A stretch of 64,000 nucleotides of DNA from Bacteroidia bacterium (GCA_030427735.1 JAUIBP010000002.1:372001-436000); one strand, 5' to 3'. Positions 17,893-27,572 are shown, numbered from the stretch's first letter. The notes: generated by a model from the letters alone, not told the origin. A program made the numbers and translations.

Positions 17893-20800
17893 TATTGATT
17901 ATTAAAATACTGTTGAACCTTAAGTTTAAATAATTGCTGCAAAGGTATAACTTGTCTATTTAATATTTCAGTAGTATTAAAATATTGTTTAGCATCGGGT
18001 ATTTTACTGTTGGTTATGTTTTGAAATTGTTGTTGATTAGTTTCAGATTCACGTTTTGTATCTTGATTCTGTTTAAAAGTTGCATCTTCCAATTTCAAAA
18101 GTTGATGCTCAAAATGAATCATTTTTTCCATGGTCTCTTTAGTGATGCCATTATTAATTAAATCCATTTCGATATTCTCCATTTGGCGAATCAAACTACG
18201 CTCTTGAGTATTTAAACCAGATTGTTTTAGTTGATTCTCTAATTGAAAACGCAGCTCTTGTTGCTTCTGATAAATTTGATACAATTCGCCATTTAAGCCT
18301 TCAGAACCTTGCCCTTTACTCTCACTTTGTTTACCAGAAGCATTAGGTTTATTACCAGATTGTTGGCCTTGCTCTTTCCCTTCAGATTCGCCTTGACCTT
18401 CTCCTTGTTGTTTTTGTAAGCCCTTTTGCATTTGTTTATTAAGTTCTTGCTGACTCATGATAATATCTTGTAATTGGCCTTCACCTTGGCTTTGTTTATT
18501 TTTAGATCCTTTCCCAGAAGATGAAGAAGAGGCATTAAGTTGATCTTCCATATTATCTAAAATATTACTCAACATATCGGCTAAAGTATTTGCTGCGGTA
18601 AACGCATACTGCTGAGACGACACACCTTGATAAATTCTATTTTCAGAAAATTCATCTAAAGATTTATCAATATTATAATACACATTAGAAATTTCTGTAT
18701 TTACCTGTTCGGACAACATAGGCTGACGTAAGGATAAAGCAAATAAACTATCGTCTACATGCTCGAAATAAGCACGCAAATCGTGCTGTTTACGCAAATA
18801 CGAAGCGTATTTATTATGATTAACTTGAATACGTTTAAAATCATTCATAAGGGCTTCTTCATCGAACGAAAACAACAGTACGTTATCTAAAATTTGTCGT
18901 AACATTTCGGCATCTTCTTCTAATTGTTCACCTGAATCCATTTGCATAGCCGATTGCATTTGCTGGCTCATTTGTTTCATTTTTTGGCCTGCTTGTTTTT
19001 GTTTTTGCTTCGCTTTACTTTTTTGAGTATCCTGATTAGAATTCAATTCTTGCTTCTCGGATTGTTCTAATTGAGATTTTGCATCTTGTTGATGCGATTT
19101 AACATCTTCCTCTCCTACTTCATCACGCGGTAAATCCATAGGTTTTTTTAAATCCTTATTATCTTTCGCCAAAGAATCTAATTGCTTGGTAATATCTTCA
19201 AAACGCTTATTTAAGTCCTCTTGCTTTTTAGATGTATTGTCGTCATTCTCTTCTGAAAGTTTCAATTGGTCGTTTGCCAATTGATCGATATCCTCTTGCA
19301 ATTTTTCCATCTTTTTAGCTACGTAAAATCGTTTGGTTAATTCTAATAATTGTTCTAAACTGCGTTTCTGATTTTTATTTTGTTTAGATAACTGATCTAG
19401 CTTTCGGTTAAGATCATCATTATTAATTTTATCTTGAAGCTCTTCTAATTCCTGAAGCAATTTCTCGTCTTGCTTTAATTGTTCTTCGTGTTCTTTAAGA
19501 CGTTTATTTAATTCATCTTTTGATGCATCTTGCTCTTGATTATTTTTTTGAAATTCTTCTAAATTATCTTGAAACGACTTATTAAAACGTTTCATTAATT
19601 GCTCTTGCTGTTTTTGATTTTGGATGATATTCTCTAATTTCTTTTTATCACTAAAATTTAAACGCTGATTGGCTTTATGCGATTGATTTAATTCCTGCAA
19701 TTGCTTTTCGTTTTTTTCGAAAGTTTCTAGAGAATTGCTTAAATTATTTATCGATTCCTGTTGTTGCTGTAATTGTTTATTTTCCTGTTCCGATGCTGTT
19801 GACTGACGGTAATAAAACGTTTCGCTTTTTGTGCGTTTGTAGCCATGTAAAACATCGTTATCAAAAACTTCATAATGCAAACTGTAAGCGGTACCAGGTT
19901 CTAATGTCAATTGGTCAGGAAAAGCACTTATAAACTCATCGACATTAGATTTAGATACTGGCATTTCGATATACTGAACACCCTTAACATCATCGGTTTT
20001 ATAATACGCCAGTCTCAATTTATGCAAACCATAATCATCGCTTAATTGACCACGAAAATACATGGTCGATAAATCTACTGTATCTTTAACCATTTCTACC
20101 TTCATCTCGGGGTAATCATCTTTAACAACTTCCAGAGAAAAATTTAACTCTTCGTAATTTTTAAGCCTAGTGTTGCTCGTACTTAGACTATAGTTTAGTG
20201 TTTCGTGTAAAGTTTTTGAAGCTTCAAAAGTATTTCCTTGTTTTTTAAACACTACGGTATCGTTAGCAAATAATTGAACTTGATTGGTCGATTTAGTATT
20301 CAAAATCCAACTGACCTTCGTGCCTTCAGGAATAATAGCATTGCCAGAGCTTTTTAAAACCTCATCTTGTTTTTGAGTATAAGCTGGATAATCTAAAACC
20401 ATATCAAAACCTATAAGTTTTGGGACTTCTACAAGTTGTAATGTATAAGGTTTAGATGAAACTCCGTTAGCCTGTAACTGAAAGGAAATATCTTGTTTAG
20501 GGCGACTAAATACATATTCGAAACCACCAAGTTCAGATGGAGTTAATAAGTAAGTTTCGTTATTAAAATGTATTTCTGCTTGTTCTGGAACCACATTACC
20601 AACTGTTTTTACTAATAACTTAAAATCGGTATTTTCTAAGGTTTGTAAACTATCGTTAATTACAAAAAACTGAAAAGGAGCTGGTGGTTCGTAGGCCGTT
20701 CTATAATCTACAACACGTTTGTAACTATCTGTAAACCAATTCATTTTACCTAATACAATGGCTAAAAAAATAATAAAAACTGGTATGCAAGCATATTTTA

Positions 20801-21257
20801 AATACTTAACATTATGTCTAAAATTTATAGCAAGTTTAAAGGGAATTGGCGATAACTCCAGAGATTTCTGATCGATACTCGCTAAAAGTAAATCCGATTG
20901 CGATTGGTTTTTACTCAGTTGTAAAACATTCAATAATTTATCGTTCACTTCAGGAAAATGATTCCCGATAAGTCGCGAAGCTTCTTCGTAATTTATACCA
21001 CGTTGCAATTTAAATAACTTGGTTAATGGCACAACAATAAACTTTGCGAATAAAACCAATTCTACAATTACAAACAGCCAGAATAATACAGTTCTGGCAG
21101 TCGTATTTAACCACAAAAATTGCTCTATTAACAAGGTTATTATAAGATACAAAAGTCCGATAGAAAAAAACAAAATCGTGCCTTTTATAAGTTCATTCAC
21201 ATAAAATCGTCTTATAAAGCCTTCTAACTTTTGTAATATATTTTTAAAATTATTCAA
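17892..21257 (-). CDS. DUF4175 family giant membrane-anchored coiled-coil protein
   Basis: A 1121-residue protein matching the Bacteroidota family DUF4175, of unknown function. Two membrane segments near the start (about 24-46 and 58-80) and a third at about 150-170 anchor it. A beta-rich part (about 190-480) follows. The rest is dominated by long charged, glutamine- and lysine-rich coiled coil (about 490-800) and a low-complexity linker rich in Q, G, S and K (about 930-1010). Most of the protein probably lies on one side of the membrane as a rod; which side is not settled. It precedes ybeY with a one-base overlap and starts 177 bases from the divergent gltX. Confidence 0.85.
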   Translation of the reverse strand: MNNFKNILQKLEGFIRRFYVNELIKGTILFFSIGLLYLIITLLIEQFLWLNTTARTVLFWLFVIVELVLFAKFIVVPLTKLFKLQRGINYEEASRLIGNHFPEVNDKLLNVLQLSKNQSQSDLLLASIDQKSLELSPIPFKLAINFRHNVKYLKYACIPVFIIFLAIVLGKMNWFTDSYKRVVDYRTAYEPPAPFQFFVINDSLQTLENTDFKLLVKTVGNVVPEQAEIHFNNETYLLTPSELGGFEYVFSRPKQDISFQLQANGVSSKPYTLQLVEVPKLIGFDMVLDYPAYTQKQDEVLKSSGNAIIPEGTKVSWILNTKSTNQVQLFANDTVVFKKQGNTFEASKTLHETLNYSLSTSNTRLKNYEELNFSLEVVKDDYPEMKVEMVKDTVDLSTMYFRGQLSDDYGLHKLRLAYYKTDDVKGVQYIEMPVSKSNVDEFISAFPDQLTLEPGTAYSLHYEVFDNDVLHGYKRTKSETFYYRQSTASEQENKQLQQQQESINNLSNSLETFEKNEKQLQELNQSHKANQRLNFSDKKKLENIIQNQKQQEQLMKRFNKSFQDNLEEFQKNNQEQDASKDELNKRLKEHEEQLKQDEKLLQELEELQDKINNDDLNRKLDQLSKQNKNQKRSLEQLLELTKRFYVAKKMEKLQEDIDQLANDQLKLSEENDDNTSKKQEDLNKRFEDITKQLDSLAKDNKDLKKPMDLPRDEVGEEDVKSHQQDAKSQLEQSEKQELNSNQDTQKSKAKQKQKQAGQKMKQMSQQMQSAMQMDSGEQLEEDAEMLRQILDNVLLFSFDEEALMNDFKRIQVNHNKYASYLRKQHDLRAYFEHVDDSLFALSLRQPMLSEQVNTEISNVYYNIDKSLDEFSENRIYQGVSSQQYAFTAANTLADMLSNILDNMEDQLNASSSSSGKGSKNKQSQGEGQLQDIIMSQQELNKQMQKGLQKQQGEGQGESEGKEQGQQSGNKPNASGKQSESKGQGSEGLNGELYQIYQKQQELRFQLENQLKQSGLNTQERSLIRQMENIEMDLINNGITKETMEKMIHFEHQLLKLEDATFKQNQDTKRESETNQQQFQNITNSKIPDAKQYFNTTEILNRQVIPLQQLFKLKVQQYFNNQ

Positions 21258-21407
21258 TTTTCAACGTATTTAACTCACTAATCTACAACAATAATTTTAG
21301 TTTATAACAGCCACCTTTTGTAAGAAACTGTTAAACTGCAGACTACAAAATTAAATGATAATCCATTATCTGTAATACGAAATCTTTTATAGTAACACTT
21401 ATCCCGT

Positions 21408-21415
21408 TATCTTTG
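21408..21415 (+). promoter_or_regulatory. Putative -7 element of the gltX promoter
   Basis: TATCTTTG matches TAnnTTTG and lies 19 bases before the gltX ATG, a normal position for a short leader. A clear TTG -33 element was not found. Confidence 0.45.
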
Positions 21416-21434
21416 CAGTCTTAAATTAAAAAAC

Positions 21435-22946
21435 ATGACTAAAAATGTTCGTGTGCGTTTTGCACCAAGCCCTACCGGACCACTTCATATTGGTGGTGTA
21501 CGTACAGCTTTATTCAATTATTTATTTGCGAAAAAACATAACGGTACTTTTGTTTTAAGGATTGAAGATACCGACCAAAACAGATATGTAGAAGGTGCCG
21601 AAAACTATATTATTGAGGCCTTAAACTGGTGTAATATTCCGTTTGATGAAGGCCCAGGAAAAAACGAAAAATTTGGTCCGTACAGACAAAGCGAACGTAA
21701 AGCATTATATAAAAGTTATGCCGAGCAATTAATTGCTTCTGGTAATGCTTACTATGCTTTTGATACTGCAGAATCGTTAGATTTTCACAGAAAAGATCAC
21801 GAAGAAAAAGGGAAAACTTTTATCTATAATTGGCACAATCGTTTAAAGTTGAACAATTCGTTAGCGCTTTCTGAAGCAGACGTTCAAGCTAAATTAGATG
21901 CTGGCAAAGATTATGTTATTCGTTTTAAATCGCCTCAAGACGAAACTTTGCATTTAAAAGATATGGTGCGTGGCGATATTAAAATCGATACCAATATTCT
22001 AGACGATAAAGTATTGTTTAAAAGCGATGGTATGCCAACTTACCACTTAGCGAATATTGTAGACGACCATTTAATGGAAATTACTCATGTTATTCGTGGC
22101 GAAGAGTGGCTGCCTTCCCTAGCCTTACATTATCAGCTTTACAAAGCCTTTGGTTGGGATGCTCCAGAATTTGCTCATTTACCACTCATTTTAAAACCAA
22201 CAGGAAAAGGTAAATTAAGCAAACGCGATGGCGATAAACTTGGTTTTCCGGTATTTCCGTTAGAATGGACAGATCCAAAAACCAACGACGTTTCGCGTGG
22301 GTATAAAGAAGATGGTTATTTTCCAGAAGCTGTTATTAATTTCTTAGCCTTTTTAGGATGGAATCCAGGAACCGAACAAGAATTATTCAATTTAGAACAA
22401 TTAATTGAAGCTTTCGATATTGCTAGAGTAAACAAAGCAGGTGCTCGATTTGATCCCGATAAAATAAAATGGTTTAACCACCATTATATGCAGGAACAAA
22501 CTAACGACAGTTTAGCCGAAACGTTTAAAAATCAACGTGAAGAATTAGCCGATATCGATGTGAATTATGTGGCTATGGCCGTTGGTTTAATTAAAGAACG
22601 CGCTACGTTTGTTTCCGATTTATGGGATTTAAGTCATTTCTTTTTCATTGCGCCACAAGCGTACGACGAGAAAGCCTATAAAAAAGCTGTTAAAGAAGAT
22701 ACTAGAGCACTTTTAAGCGAATTGGCTACACAAGTTAATACCATTGAAGATTTTGAAGTAGAAACTATTCAAACTACTGTAAAATCGTGGATTACTTCAA
22801 AGGAAATAGGTTTTGGAAAAGTAATGATGCCTTTACGACTCGCACTTGTGGGCGCCTTACAAGGCCCCGATGTTTTTGACATTATGTTTATGATAGGTAA
22901 ACAAGAAACCATAAATAGAATAGAAAATTTAGCAACTACCATATAA
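21435..22946 (+). CDS. gltX: Glutamyl-tRNA synthetase
   Basis: A 503-residue class I aminoacyl-tRNA synthetase that charges tRNA-Glu with glutamate. The HIGH-type word is PSPTGPLHIGGVRTA (11-25) and the KMSKS-type word is KLSKRDG (260-266). The anticodon-binding helical domain fills the C-terminal third. Length is usual for bacterial GltX. A separate glnS gene is present in this window, so tRNA-Gln need not be charged by this enzyme. The ATG at 21435 gives MTKNVRVRFAPSPTG, the standard start. A strong hairpin follows directly after the stop. Confidence 0.97.
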   Translation: MTKNVRVRFAPSPTGPLHIGGVRTALFNYLFAKKHNGTFVLRIEDTDQNRYVEGAENYIIEALNWCNIPFDEGPGKNEKFGPYRQSERKALYKSYAEQLIASGNAYYAFDTAESLDFHRKDHEEKGKTFIYNWHNRLKLNNSLALSEADVQAKLDAGKDYVIRFKSPQDETLHLKDMVRGDIKIDTNILDDKVLFKSDGMPTYHLANIVDDHLMEITHVIRGEEWLPSLALHYQLYKAFGWDAPEFAHLPLILKPTGKGKLSKRDGDKLGFPVFPLEWTDPKTNDVSRGYKEDGYFPEAVINFLAFLGWNPGTEQELFNLEQLIEAFDIARVNKAGARFDPDKIKWFNHHYMQEQTNDSLAETFKNQREELADIDVNYVAMAVGLIKERATFVSDLWDLSHFFFIAPQAYDEKAYKKAVKEDTRALLSELATQVNTIEDFEVETIQTTVKSWITSKEIGFGKVMMPLRLALVGALQGPDVFDIMFMIGKQETINRIENLATTI

Positions 22947-22950
22947 CTAA

Positions 22951-22984
22951 AAAAAGGCACTTCTTAAAAAAAAGTGCCTTTTTT
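22951..22984. terminator. Bidirectional intrinsic terminator between gltX and the metalloprotease gene
   Basis: Arms AAAAAGGCACTT (22951-22962) and its complement (22972-22983) enclose a 9-base loop, with T-runs on the plus strand and A-runs on the left. It serves the convergent gltX and protease transcripts. Confidence 0.9.
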
Positions 22985-23005
22985 AATGGATGAATGTATA
23001 GTTGG

Positions 23006-24817
23006 TTACTGCTTTATAAATTTAATAACGTTAGATGCATTTTTAAAATTAACCACATAAATACCTTTAGATAAATGCGATACTTGTACCGTATTATGAG
23101 TAGCATTAATATCTGCTGAAAGTATTTTTTGCCCCATAATGTTATAAATGCTAATGGTGTGGTTAGTTGTTATATTTTTAAAAGTAATGCTTTCTTTAGC
23201 TGGATTAGGATACAAAACAATATTATAGATATCGGCAGTATCTACACTTAATTTAGCACATTCGTATGTTGGTAAATCGTAGCCTGTGGTGTTAAAAATA
23301 TCTGTTATTGTGGCAATATTTTCGCAACTTAAGCCCATATCTATTGCAGCTTGTCTGATTGCCAATGCTGCTTCTGGCTGATTACTTTTACTAGTAGTCA
23401 TGGCTAAACCTTCTAGAACAATCTTATCGGTGGTTTCTTTACCCAAAGCATCCCAAACCTTCATTAATGCCGTTGCAAAAATCTGGCCGTCTTTATGTAC
23501 TTTTCCTTTTAAGCCTTCTGGATATGTTGCTTCATAATTTGTAACTCTTCCACTCCAAAATTCGTTATGGCCATCCCATTTAAACACATTATTATACGCA
23601 TTACTAGAGCGCGAACTATTGGCTTTTTGCAAACCTCTACTATACGATTGTGCCCAGTAATCGCCAAACCCTTCACTTAAACCTTCAACTTGCGAAATAC
23701 TTCCTTGAATAAGCCATTCGTGAATACCATGCCCTAATTCGTGTACAATAACATCGGCATCTTCCCCATCGTCTACGCCACCTATTCCAAATTTTAAAGC
23801 ACCTCCACCGTAAGATGAATTATCGGCTCCGTTAAAAGCATGCGGATCGAAATAAATTAAACCATTATTATACATACATTGTAACGGAATACCCAGCGTT
23901 TCGTTAATATAACGCATACTATTATCTATATGATAATACACATTTACAGCCTCGAACCCATCTTGGTCGCGTGTAAAATTAAATACTGGCGAACTTTGCT
24001 CGAATAAGCCTGTTTCTGGATTTTGTAATTCTTTTATTTCAGAATATCGCCCTTTTAATTTATACAAACCATTTTCGCTGGCTGCTATTGTAAAAGTGAC
24101 TTCGTTTCTGGCAGTATTAAGCGCTTCATTGGTTTCATCTTCATTGTCAACAAACAAGCCACCGTATTCTTGACCGCTAGCCGATAAAGGATCTGGATTA
24201 AAAATGGTACCATGAGCTTCTACAGTTTCAATTTTGTCATCGGTATCATCATCATGGGTATCGTGGTCGTGATGGTAATGTGCAATATCCTTAGTACTTA
24301 AAACATTACCGGTTTTAGCATCAACTATAGTTTCCCAAAATCCGTTTAAGGTTTTAGAAATTGTAGTAACACGATACACCAAATGCGTAGTTTCTAACTC
24401 GTTATAGACATATAATTTTGCATCTTTTTGAGTTATAGTACCCATTATATTTAAGTGTTTTGCAGCAATTTGCACCGCATTGTCTGCTTCAAAATTTGGT
24501 GTCGTGTTTATATAAGAAACGGTTCTATTATAGTCGCCAGAATGAAAAGTAACTTCATTATTTTTAGACACATGAACCGAAATATCTACACCATAAACAG
24601 GCACATTATTTATGTATTGCCCATAACGAAACGTTTCTCCTGTTAATCCAGTTTTATTGAAATTTTTCTGTAAATGTGTTGCCGATCTTTGGCTAGTAAA
24701 ATCGCCAAAATGTTGTGTTATCCAAGCATTAGCAACAGCCTCATTTTGGCTTTGCGAAAAGGTTATTTGAGTAGTACAAAATAGTACTCCCAAAAGAGGT
24801 AATATCCTGCGAATCAT
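23006..24817 (-). CDS. Secreted zinc metalloprotease (M36/M4-like) with T9SS sorting tail
   Basis: A 603-residue exported protease. Signal peptide about 1-22. Residues about 55-175 look like an FTP/PepSY-type propeptide (fungalysin/thermolysin propeptide, with YGVDISVHVS and VDAKTGNVLS). A His/Asp-rich linker follows (180-194). The catalytic domain carries HELGH at 359-363 with the third ligand in GLSEGFGDYW (E382), the gluzincin arrangement of fungalysin-like enzymes. The last about 75 residues, starting YPNPAKESITF, form a type A T9SS sorting domain ending in lysine and glutamine. It should be secreted and attached at the surface. The gene stands alone between a terminator and a 312-base gap. 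Confidence 0.85.
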   Translation of the reverse strand: MIRRILPLLGVLFCTTQITFSQSQNEAVANAWITQHFGDFTSQRSATHLQKNFNKTGLTGETFRYGQYINNVPVYGVDISVHVSKNNEVTFHSGDYNRTVSYINTTPNFEADNAVQIAAKHLNIMGTITQKDAKLYVYNELETTHLVYRVTTISKTLNGFWETIVDAKTGNVLSTKDIAHYHHDHDTHDDDTDDKIETVEAHGTIFNPDPLSASGQEYGGLFVDNEDETNEALNTARNEVTFTIAASENGLYKLKGRYSEIKELQNPETGLFEQSSPVFNFTRDQDGFEAVNVYYHIDNSMRYINETLGIPLQCMYNNGLIYFDPHAFNGADNSSYGGGALKFGIGGVDDGEDADVIVHELGHGIHEWLIQGSISQVEGLSEGFGDYWAQSYSRGLQKANSSRSSNAYNNVFKWDGHNEFWSGRVTNYEATYPEGLKGKVHKDGQIFATALMKVWDALGKETTDKIVLEGLAMTTSKSNQPEAALAIRQAAIDMGLSCENIATITDIFNTTGYDLPTYECAKLSVDTADIYNIVLYPNPAKESITFKNITTNHTISIYNIMGQKILSADINATHNTVQVSHLSKGIYVVNFKNASNVIKFIKQ

Positions 24818-25129
24818 AATTGTAGATTTGATTAATAGCTACTCAAATATATCGCAATCACTAAAGAAATTTGGAATCTTAACTTTTAAAACGTTGAATT
24901 GAAATTTTTTATGGGTGAATGAAAATGAATTTGCTTTTAATCTAAGAAATATGCCTTTTATTTTAAGCTAAATCTGTTAATTTTAAAGCATTATGTAACA
25001 TTTTAGTGGCTTTTTACTACTAATACATTACTAAATCATGTTAAAATAGATGATGATTATCTCCTTTAATCCACAAATAAAAAACTACATTTAGTATTCA
25101 CAAATGTCTAACTCTTAAAAACTACAATC
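24818..25129. other. 312-base gene-free divergent spacer
   Basis: AT-rich spacer between the leftward protease gene and the rightward SPFH gene. I see no open reading frame, hairpin or repeat of note. A single near-match to a DnaA box (TAATCCACA, 25070-25078, one mismatch) is probably chance. It presumably holds the two promoters. Confidence 0.6.
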
Positions 25130-26056
25130 ATGTCCATTTTTCTTATGCCTTTATTATTTATTGGAATTGTTATTCTAATAACCTCCTTTTTTACAGTAAA
25201 ACAACAATCGGCTGCCATAATAGAACGCTTCGGAAAGTTTCAAAGCATACGCCATTCTGGCTTACAATTAAAAATTCCCTTGGTAGACAGAGTTGCAGGG
25301 CGCTTAAGCTTAAAAATTCAGCAATTAGATGTTATTGTTGAAACTAAAACCTTAGACGATGTTTTTGTACGCTTAAAAATATCGGTTCAGTTTAAAGTTA
25401 TAAAAGACAAGGTTTACGATGCCTTCTATAAATTAGACTATGCACACGACCAAATTACCTCGTATGTATTTGATGTTGTTCGTGCCGAAGTTCCTAAAAT
25501 GAAATTAGACGACGTTTTTGTAAAAAAAGACGATATAGCCATAGCCGTTAAAACCGAACTTAACGATGCGATGTTAGATTACGGCTACGACATCATTAAA
25601 ACGCTTGTAACAGACATAGACCCCGATGCACAGGTAAAGGCAGCTATGAACCGAATTAACGCCTCAGAACGCGAGAAAATAGCTGCACAGTTTGAAGGTG
25701 ATGCCCAACGTATATTAATAGTAGAAAAAGCCAAAGCAGAAGCCGAGAGCAAACGTTTACAAGGTCAAGGAATTGCAGACCAACGTCGCGAAATTGCACG
25801 CGGACTCGAAGAATCTGTAGAGGTATTAAATCGCGTAGGTATTAATTCGCAAGAAGCCTCTGCATTAATAGTTGTTACCCAACATTACGATACACTGCAA
25901 TCTTTAGGCGAAGAAACCAATAGTAACTTAATACTTTTACCTAATGCGCCGCAGGTTGGTAGCAATATGTTAAACGATATGGTAGCCAGTTTTACAGCAA
26001 GTAACCAAATTGGAGAAGCTATGAAAGAAGCAAGAAAAAATACTAAAAACGAGTAA
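25130..26056 (+). CDS. SPFH/Band 7 (stomatin-like) membrane protein
   Basis: A 308-residue protein with one N-terminal membrane hairpin or helix (about 3-22), then an SPFH/Band 7 domain (about 24-195) with words such as [22 protein letters not shown] and [20 protein letters not shown]. It ends in an alanine- and glutamate-rich coiled coil (about 180-225), where stomatin-like proteins oligomerise. Such proteins form rings or scaffolds at membrane microdomains and often work with a partner protease or chaperone; no NfeD gene is adjacent. The next gene, YbjQ-like, starts 2 bases after the stop, so the pair is co-transcribed. Confidence 0.9.
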   Translation: MSIFLMPLLFIGIVILITSFFTVKQQSAAIIERFGKFQSIRHSGLQLKIPLVDRVAGRLSLKIQQLDVIVETKTLDDVFVRLKISVQFKVIKDKVYDAFYKLDYAHDQITSYVFDVVRAEVPKMKLDDVFVKKDDIAIAVKTELNDAMLDYGYDIIKTLVTDIDPDAQVKAAMNRINASEREKIAAQFEGDAQRILIVEKAKAEAESKRLQGQGIADQRREIARGLEESVEVLNRVGINSQEASALIVVTQHYDTLQSLGEETNSNLILLPNAPQVGSNMLNDMVASFTASNQIGEAMKEARKNTKNE

Positions 26057-26058
26057 TC

Positions 26059-26376
26059 ATGATTATTACAACCACACCCACACTAGAAACCCATAAAATA
26101 TCTAATTATTTAGGTATAGTAACTGGCGAGACCATTATTGGTGCCAATTTTATAAAAGACTTTTTTGCAGGCATTCGCGATGTTGTTGGTGGCCGATCCA
26201 GTTCTTACGAAAAAGTATTACGAGAAGCGAAAGACTCGGCTTTAGAAGAAATGAAATACCGTGCCCAAAAAATGGGCGCCGATGCTATAGTAGGCGTAGA
26301 TTTAGACTACGAAACAGTTGGACCAAATGGAGGCATGCTTATGGTAACAGCTTCGGGTACTGCGGTTAGCTTTTAA
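26059..26376 (+). CDS. YbjQ/UPF0145 family protein
   Basis: A 105-residue protein of the YbjQ family (UPF0145, sometimes called heavy-metal-binding domain). The core has the family pattern: an N-terminal strand [21 protein letters not shown], then [21 protein letters not shown] and the [13 protein letters not shown] word. No cysteine or histidine cluster is present that would back a metal-binding role, and family members form beta-rich pentamers of unknown function. It begins 2 bases after the SPFH gene and ends before a strong hairpin, so the two genes are a closed unit. Confidence 0.88.
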   Translation: MIITTTPTLETHKISNYLGIVTGETIIGANFIKDFFAGIRDVVGGRSSSYEKVLREAKDSALEEMKYRAQKMGADAIVGVDLDYETVGPNGGMLMVTASGTAVSF

Positions 26377-26402
26377 TTTCTTATCTAATAAGATGTAAAC
26401 TA

Positions 26403-26435
26403 AATACCCCTTAAAACTGTGTTTTAAGGGGTATT
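26403..26435. terminator. Intrinsic terminator hairpin after the SPFH-YbjQ unit
   Basis: A perfect 15-base stem (26403-26417 with 26421-26435) around a TGT loop. T-runs are weak on both sides. It lies between the convergent YbjQ-like gene and the small repeat protein gene, and shares the core CCCCTTAAA with the hairpin at 29290. Confidence 0.75.
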
Positions 26436-26479
26436 ATCAAGATATTGAAAATTTATTTACTACTAATTCATCTTTTTTA

Positions 26480-26833
26480 TTAATCGTCTGAAGCTACATA
26501 AATAACAGTAGTGTCTTGTACAATTTCGTTATTTGTATTCTTCCATGGCTTATAGTTTTTATATTCATGACCGCTTAATTTAGAACGCTCAGAACCAAAT
26601 GCTATGGTTGAATATGTTTTTTCTGAAGTATTTTTCCAAGGCTTCTGGTTTTTATAAGCTGGACCTGTTAACTCTTTTTTGTTAGATACTGCGTACACTA
26701 ATGTAGGTTTACTATCGCTTTTTCCAGGTTTATAATTTTTATATGCTGGCCCTGTTAATTCGCTTCTGTCTTGTGCAAAAGCTGCTGTAGATGCTATAAA
26801 TACTAGAGCTAAGATTAAGGCTATGTTTTTCAT
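26480..26833 (-). CDS. Small secreted protein with three tandem YKNxKPWK repeats
   Basis: A 117-residue protein with a clean signal peptide (1-20, cut after AFA). The mature part holds three imperfect repeats of about 30 residues, each opening with a conserved 14-residue word: ELTGPAYKNYKPGK (25-38), ELTGPAYKNQKPWK (54-67) and KLSGHEYKNYKPWK (85-98). Each is followed by a variable strand-like stretch. I do not recognise a named family. The regular spacing suggests a repeating beta unit or a ligand-binding array, perhaps with charged polymers, since the repeat is basic and aromatic. It stands alone downstream of the two-component genes, in the same direction. Confidence 0.75.
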   Translation of the reverse strand: MKNIALILALVFIASTAAFAQDRSELTGPAYKNYKPGKSDSKPTLVYAVSNKKELTGPAYKNQKPWKNTSEKTYSTIAFGSERSKLSGHEYKNYKPWKNTNNEIVQDTTVIYVASDD

Positions 26834-26860
26834 AATTATATATGTTTAATTTGTTCTCTA

Positions 26861-26868
26861 CAAAATTA
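26861..26868 (-). promoter_or_regulatory. Putative -7 element of the repeat-protein gene
   Basis: On the minus strand the octamer is TAATTTTG, a match to TAnnTTTG, 28 bases before the start codon at 26833. No TTG at a good distance was found. Confidence 0.35.
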
Positions 26869-26939
26869 AACACAATACCATGCTTTTGCGGTTAACAAAA
26901 ATCACGTAATTTATATCCGTATAAATACGGATGCCTGAC

Positions 26940-27572
26940 TTAAATTAAATTAATTTGTGTCGCCTTTTTTATAAGCTCAGCTGTATTTTTTACTTCTAAC
27001 TTTTTTAAAACATTTGCTCTGTGGGTTTCTATAGTTCTGGTACTTACAAATAATTTAGCAGCAATTTCTTTAGTTGTAAGCCCTTCGGATATTAAACCTA
27101 AAACCTCTTTTTCTTTATTAGATAATATGTTTTCGCTTACCTTATGTTCAGACATAAAATTAATCATCTTCTCGGCTATATTAGGACTAAAGTATTTCTT
27201 GTTTTGACTTACCAGTCGAATAACCTTAATTAACTCGTCTTCATCGGTATTTTTTAACAAGTAACCGTAAGCACCTGCTTTTGCACTTTTAGCAATGTAA
27301 TTGCCATCGTTATGCATAGAAATGATAATAGGTTTTATATTGGTATTATAGTCTTTTAAAGTTTTTAGCACTTCAAAACCATCCATATTTGGCATGGTAA
27401 GATCTAGTAAAACAATATTTACATCGGGTATGGATTGAATTGCGTTTATAAACTGATTACCATCGCCTACCATATCTACCACTTCTATATCGTCGTGTTT
27501 TATTAATAGTTCTTTTAAACCATTTCTAAACAGTTCGTGATCGTCTGCTATTATAACTTTTATTTTATTCAT
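26940..27572 (-). CDS. NarL/FixJ-type response regulator
   Basis: A 210-residue regulator. The receiver domain (1-120) has the acidic pair D10/D11, the phosphorylated aspartate D57 in VLLDLTMPNMDG, and a conserved lysine after the IKPIIISMH strand. A LuxR-type helix-turn-helix fills 145-208, with LTTKEIAAKLFVSTRTIETHRANVLKKL. It starts inside the stop of the kinase gene: ATG and TGA overlap by four bases, so translation is coupled. It most likely acts as the transcriptional output of that kinase. Targets cannot be told, though the repeat-protein gene next door, in the same direction, is a fair candidate. Confidence 0.95.
   Translation of the reverse strand: MNKIKVIIADDHELFRNGLKELLIKHDDIEVVDMVGDGNQFINAIQSIPDVNIVLLDLTMPNMDGFEVLKTLKDYNTNIKPIIISMHNDGNYIAKSAKAGAYGYLLKNTDEDELIKVIRLVSQNKKYFSPNIAEKMINFMSEHKVSENILSNKEKEVLGLISEGLTTKEIAAKLFVSTRTIETHRANVLKKLEVKNTAELIKKATQINLI

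Noticed and set aside
25070-25078. TAATCCACA as a DnaA box near the SPFH gene
   Set aside because: One mismatch to TTATnCACA, single copy, no other origin features in that spacer.
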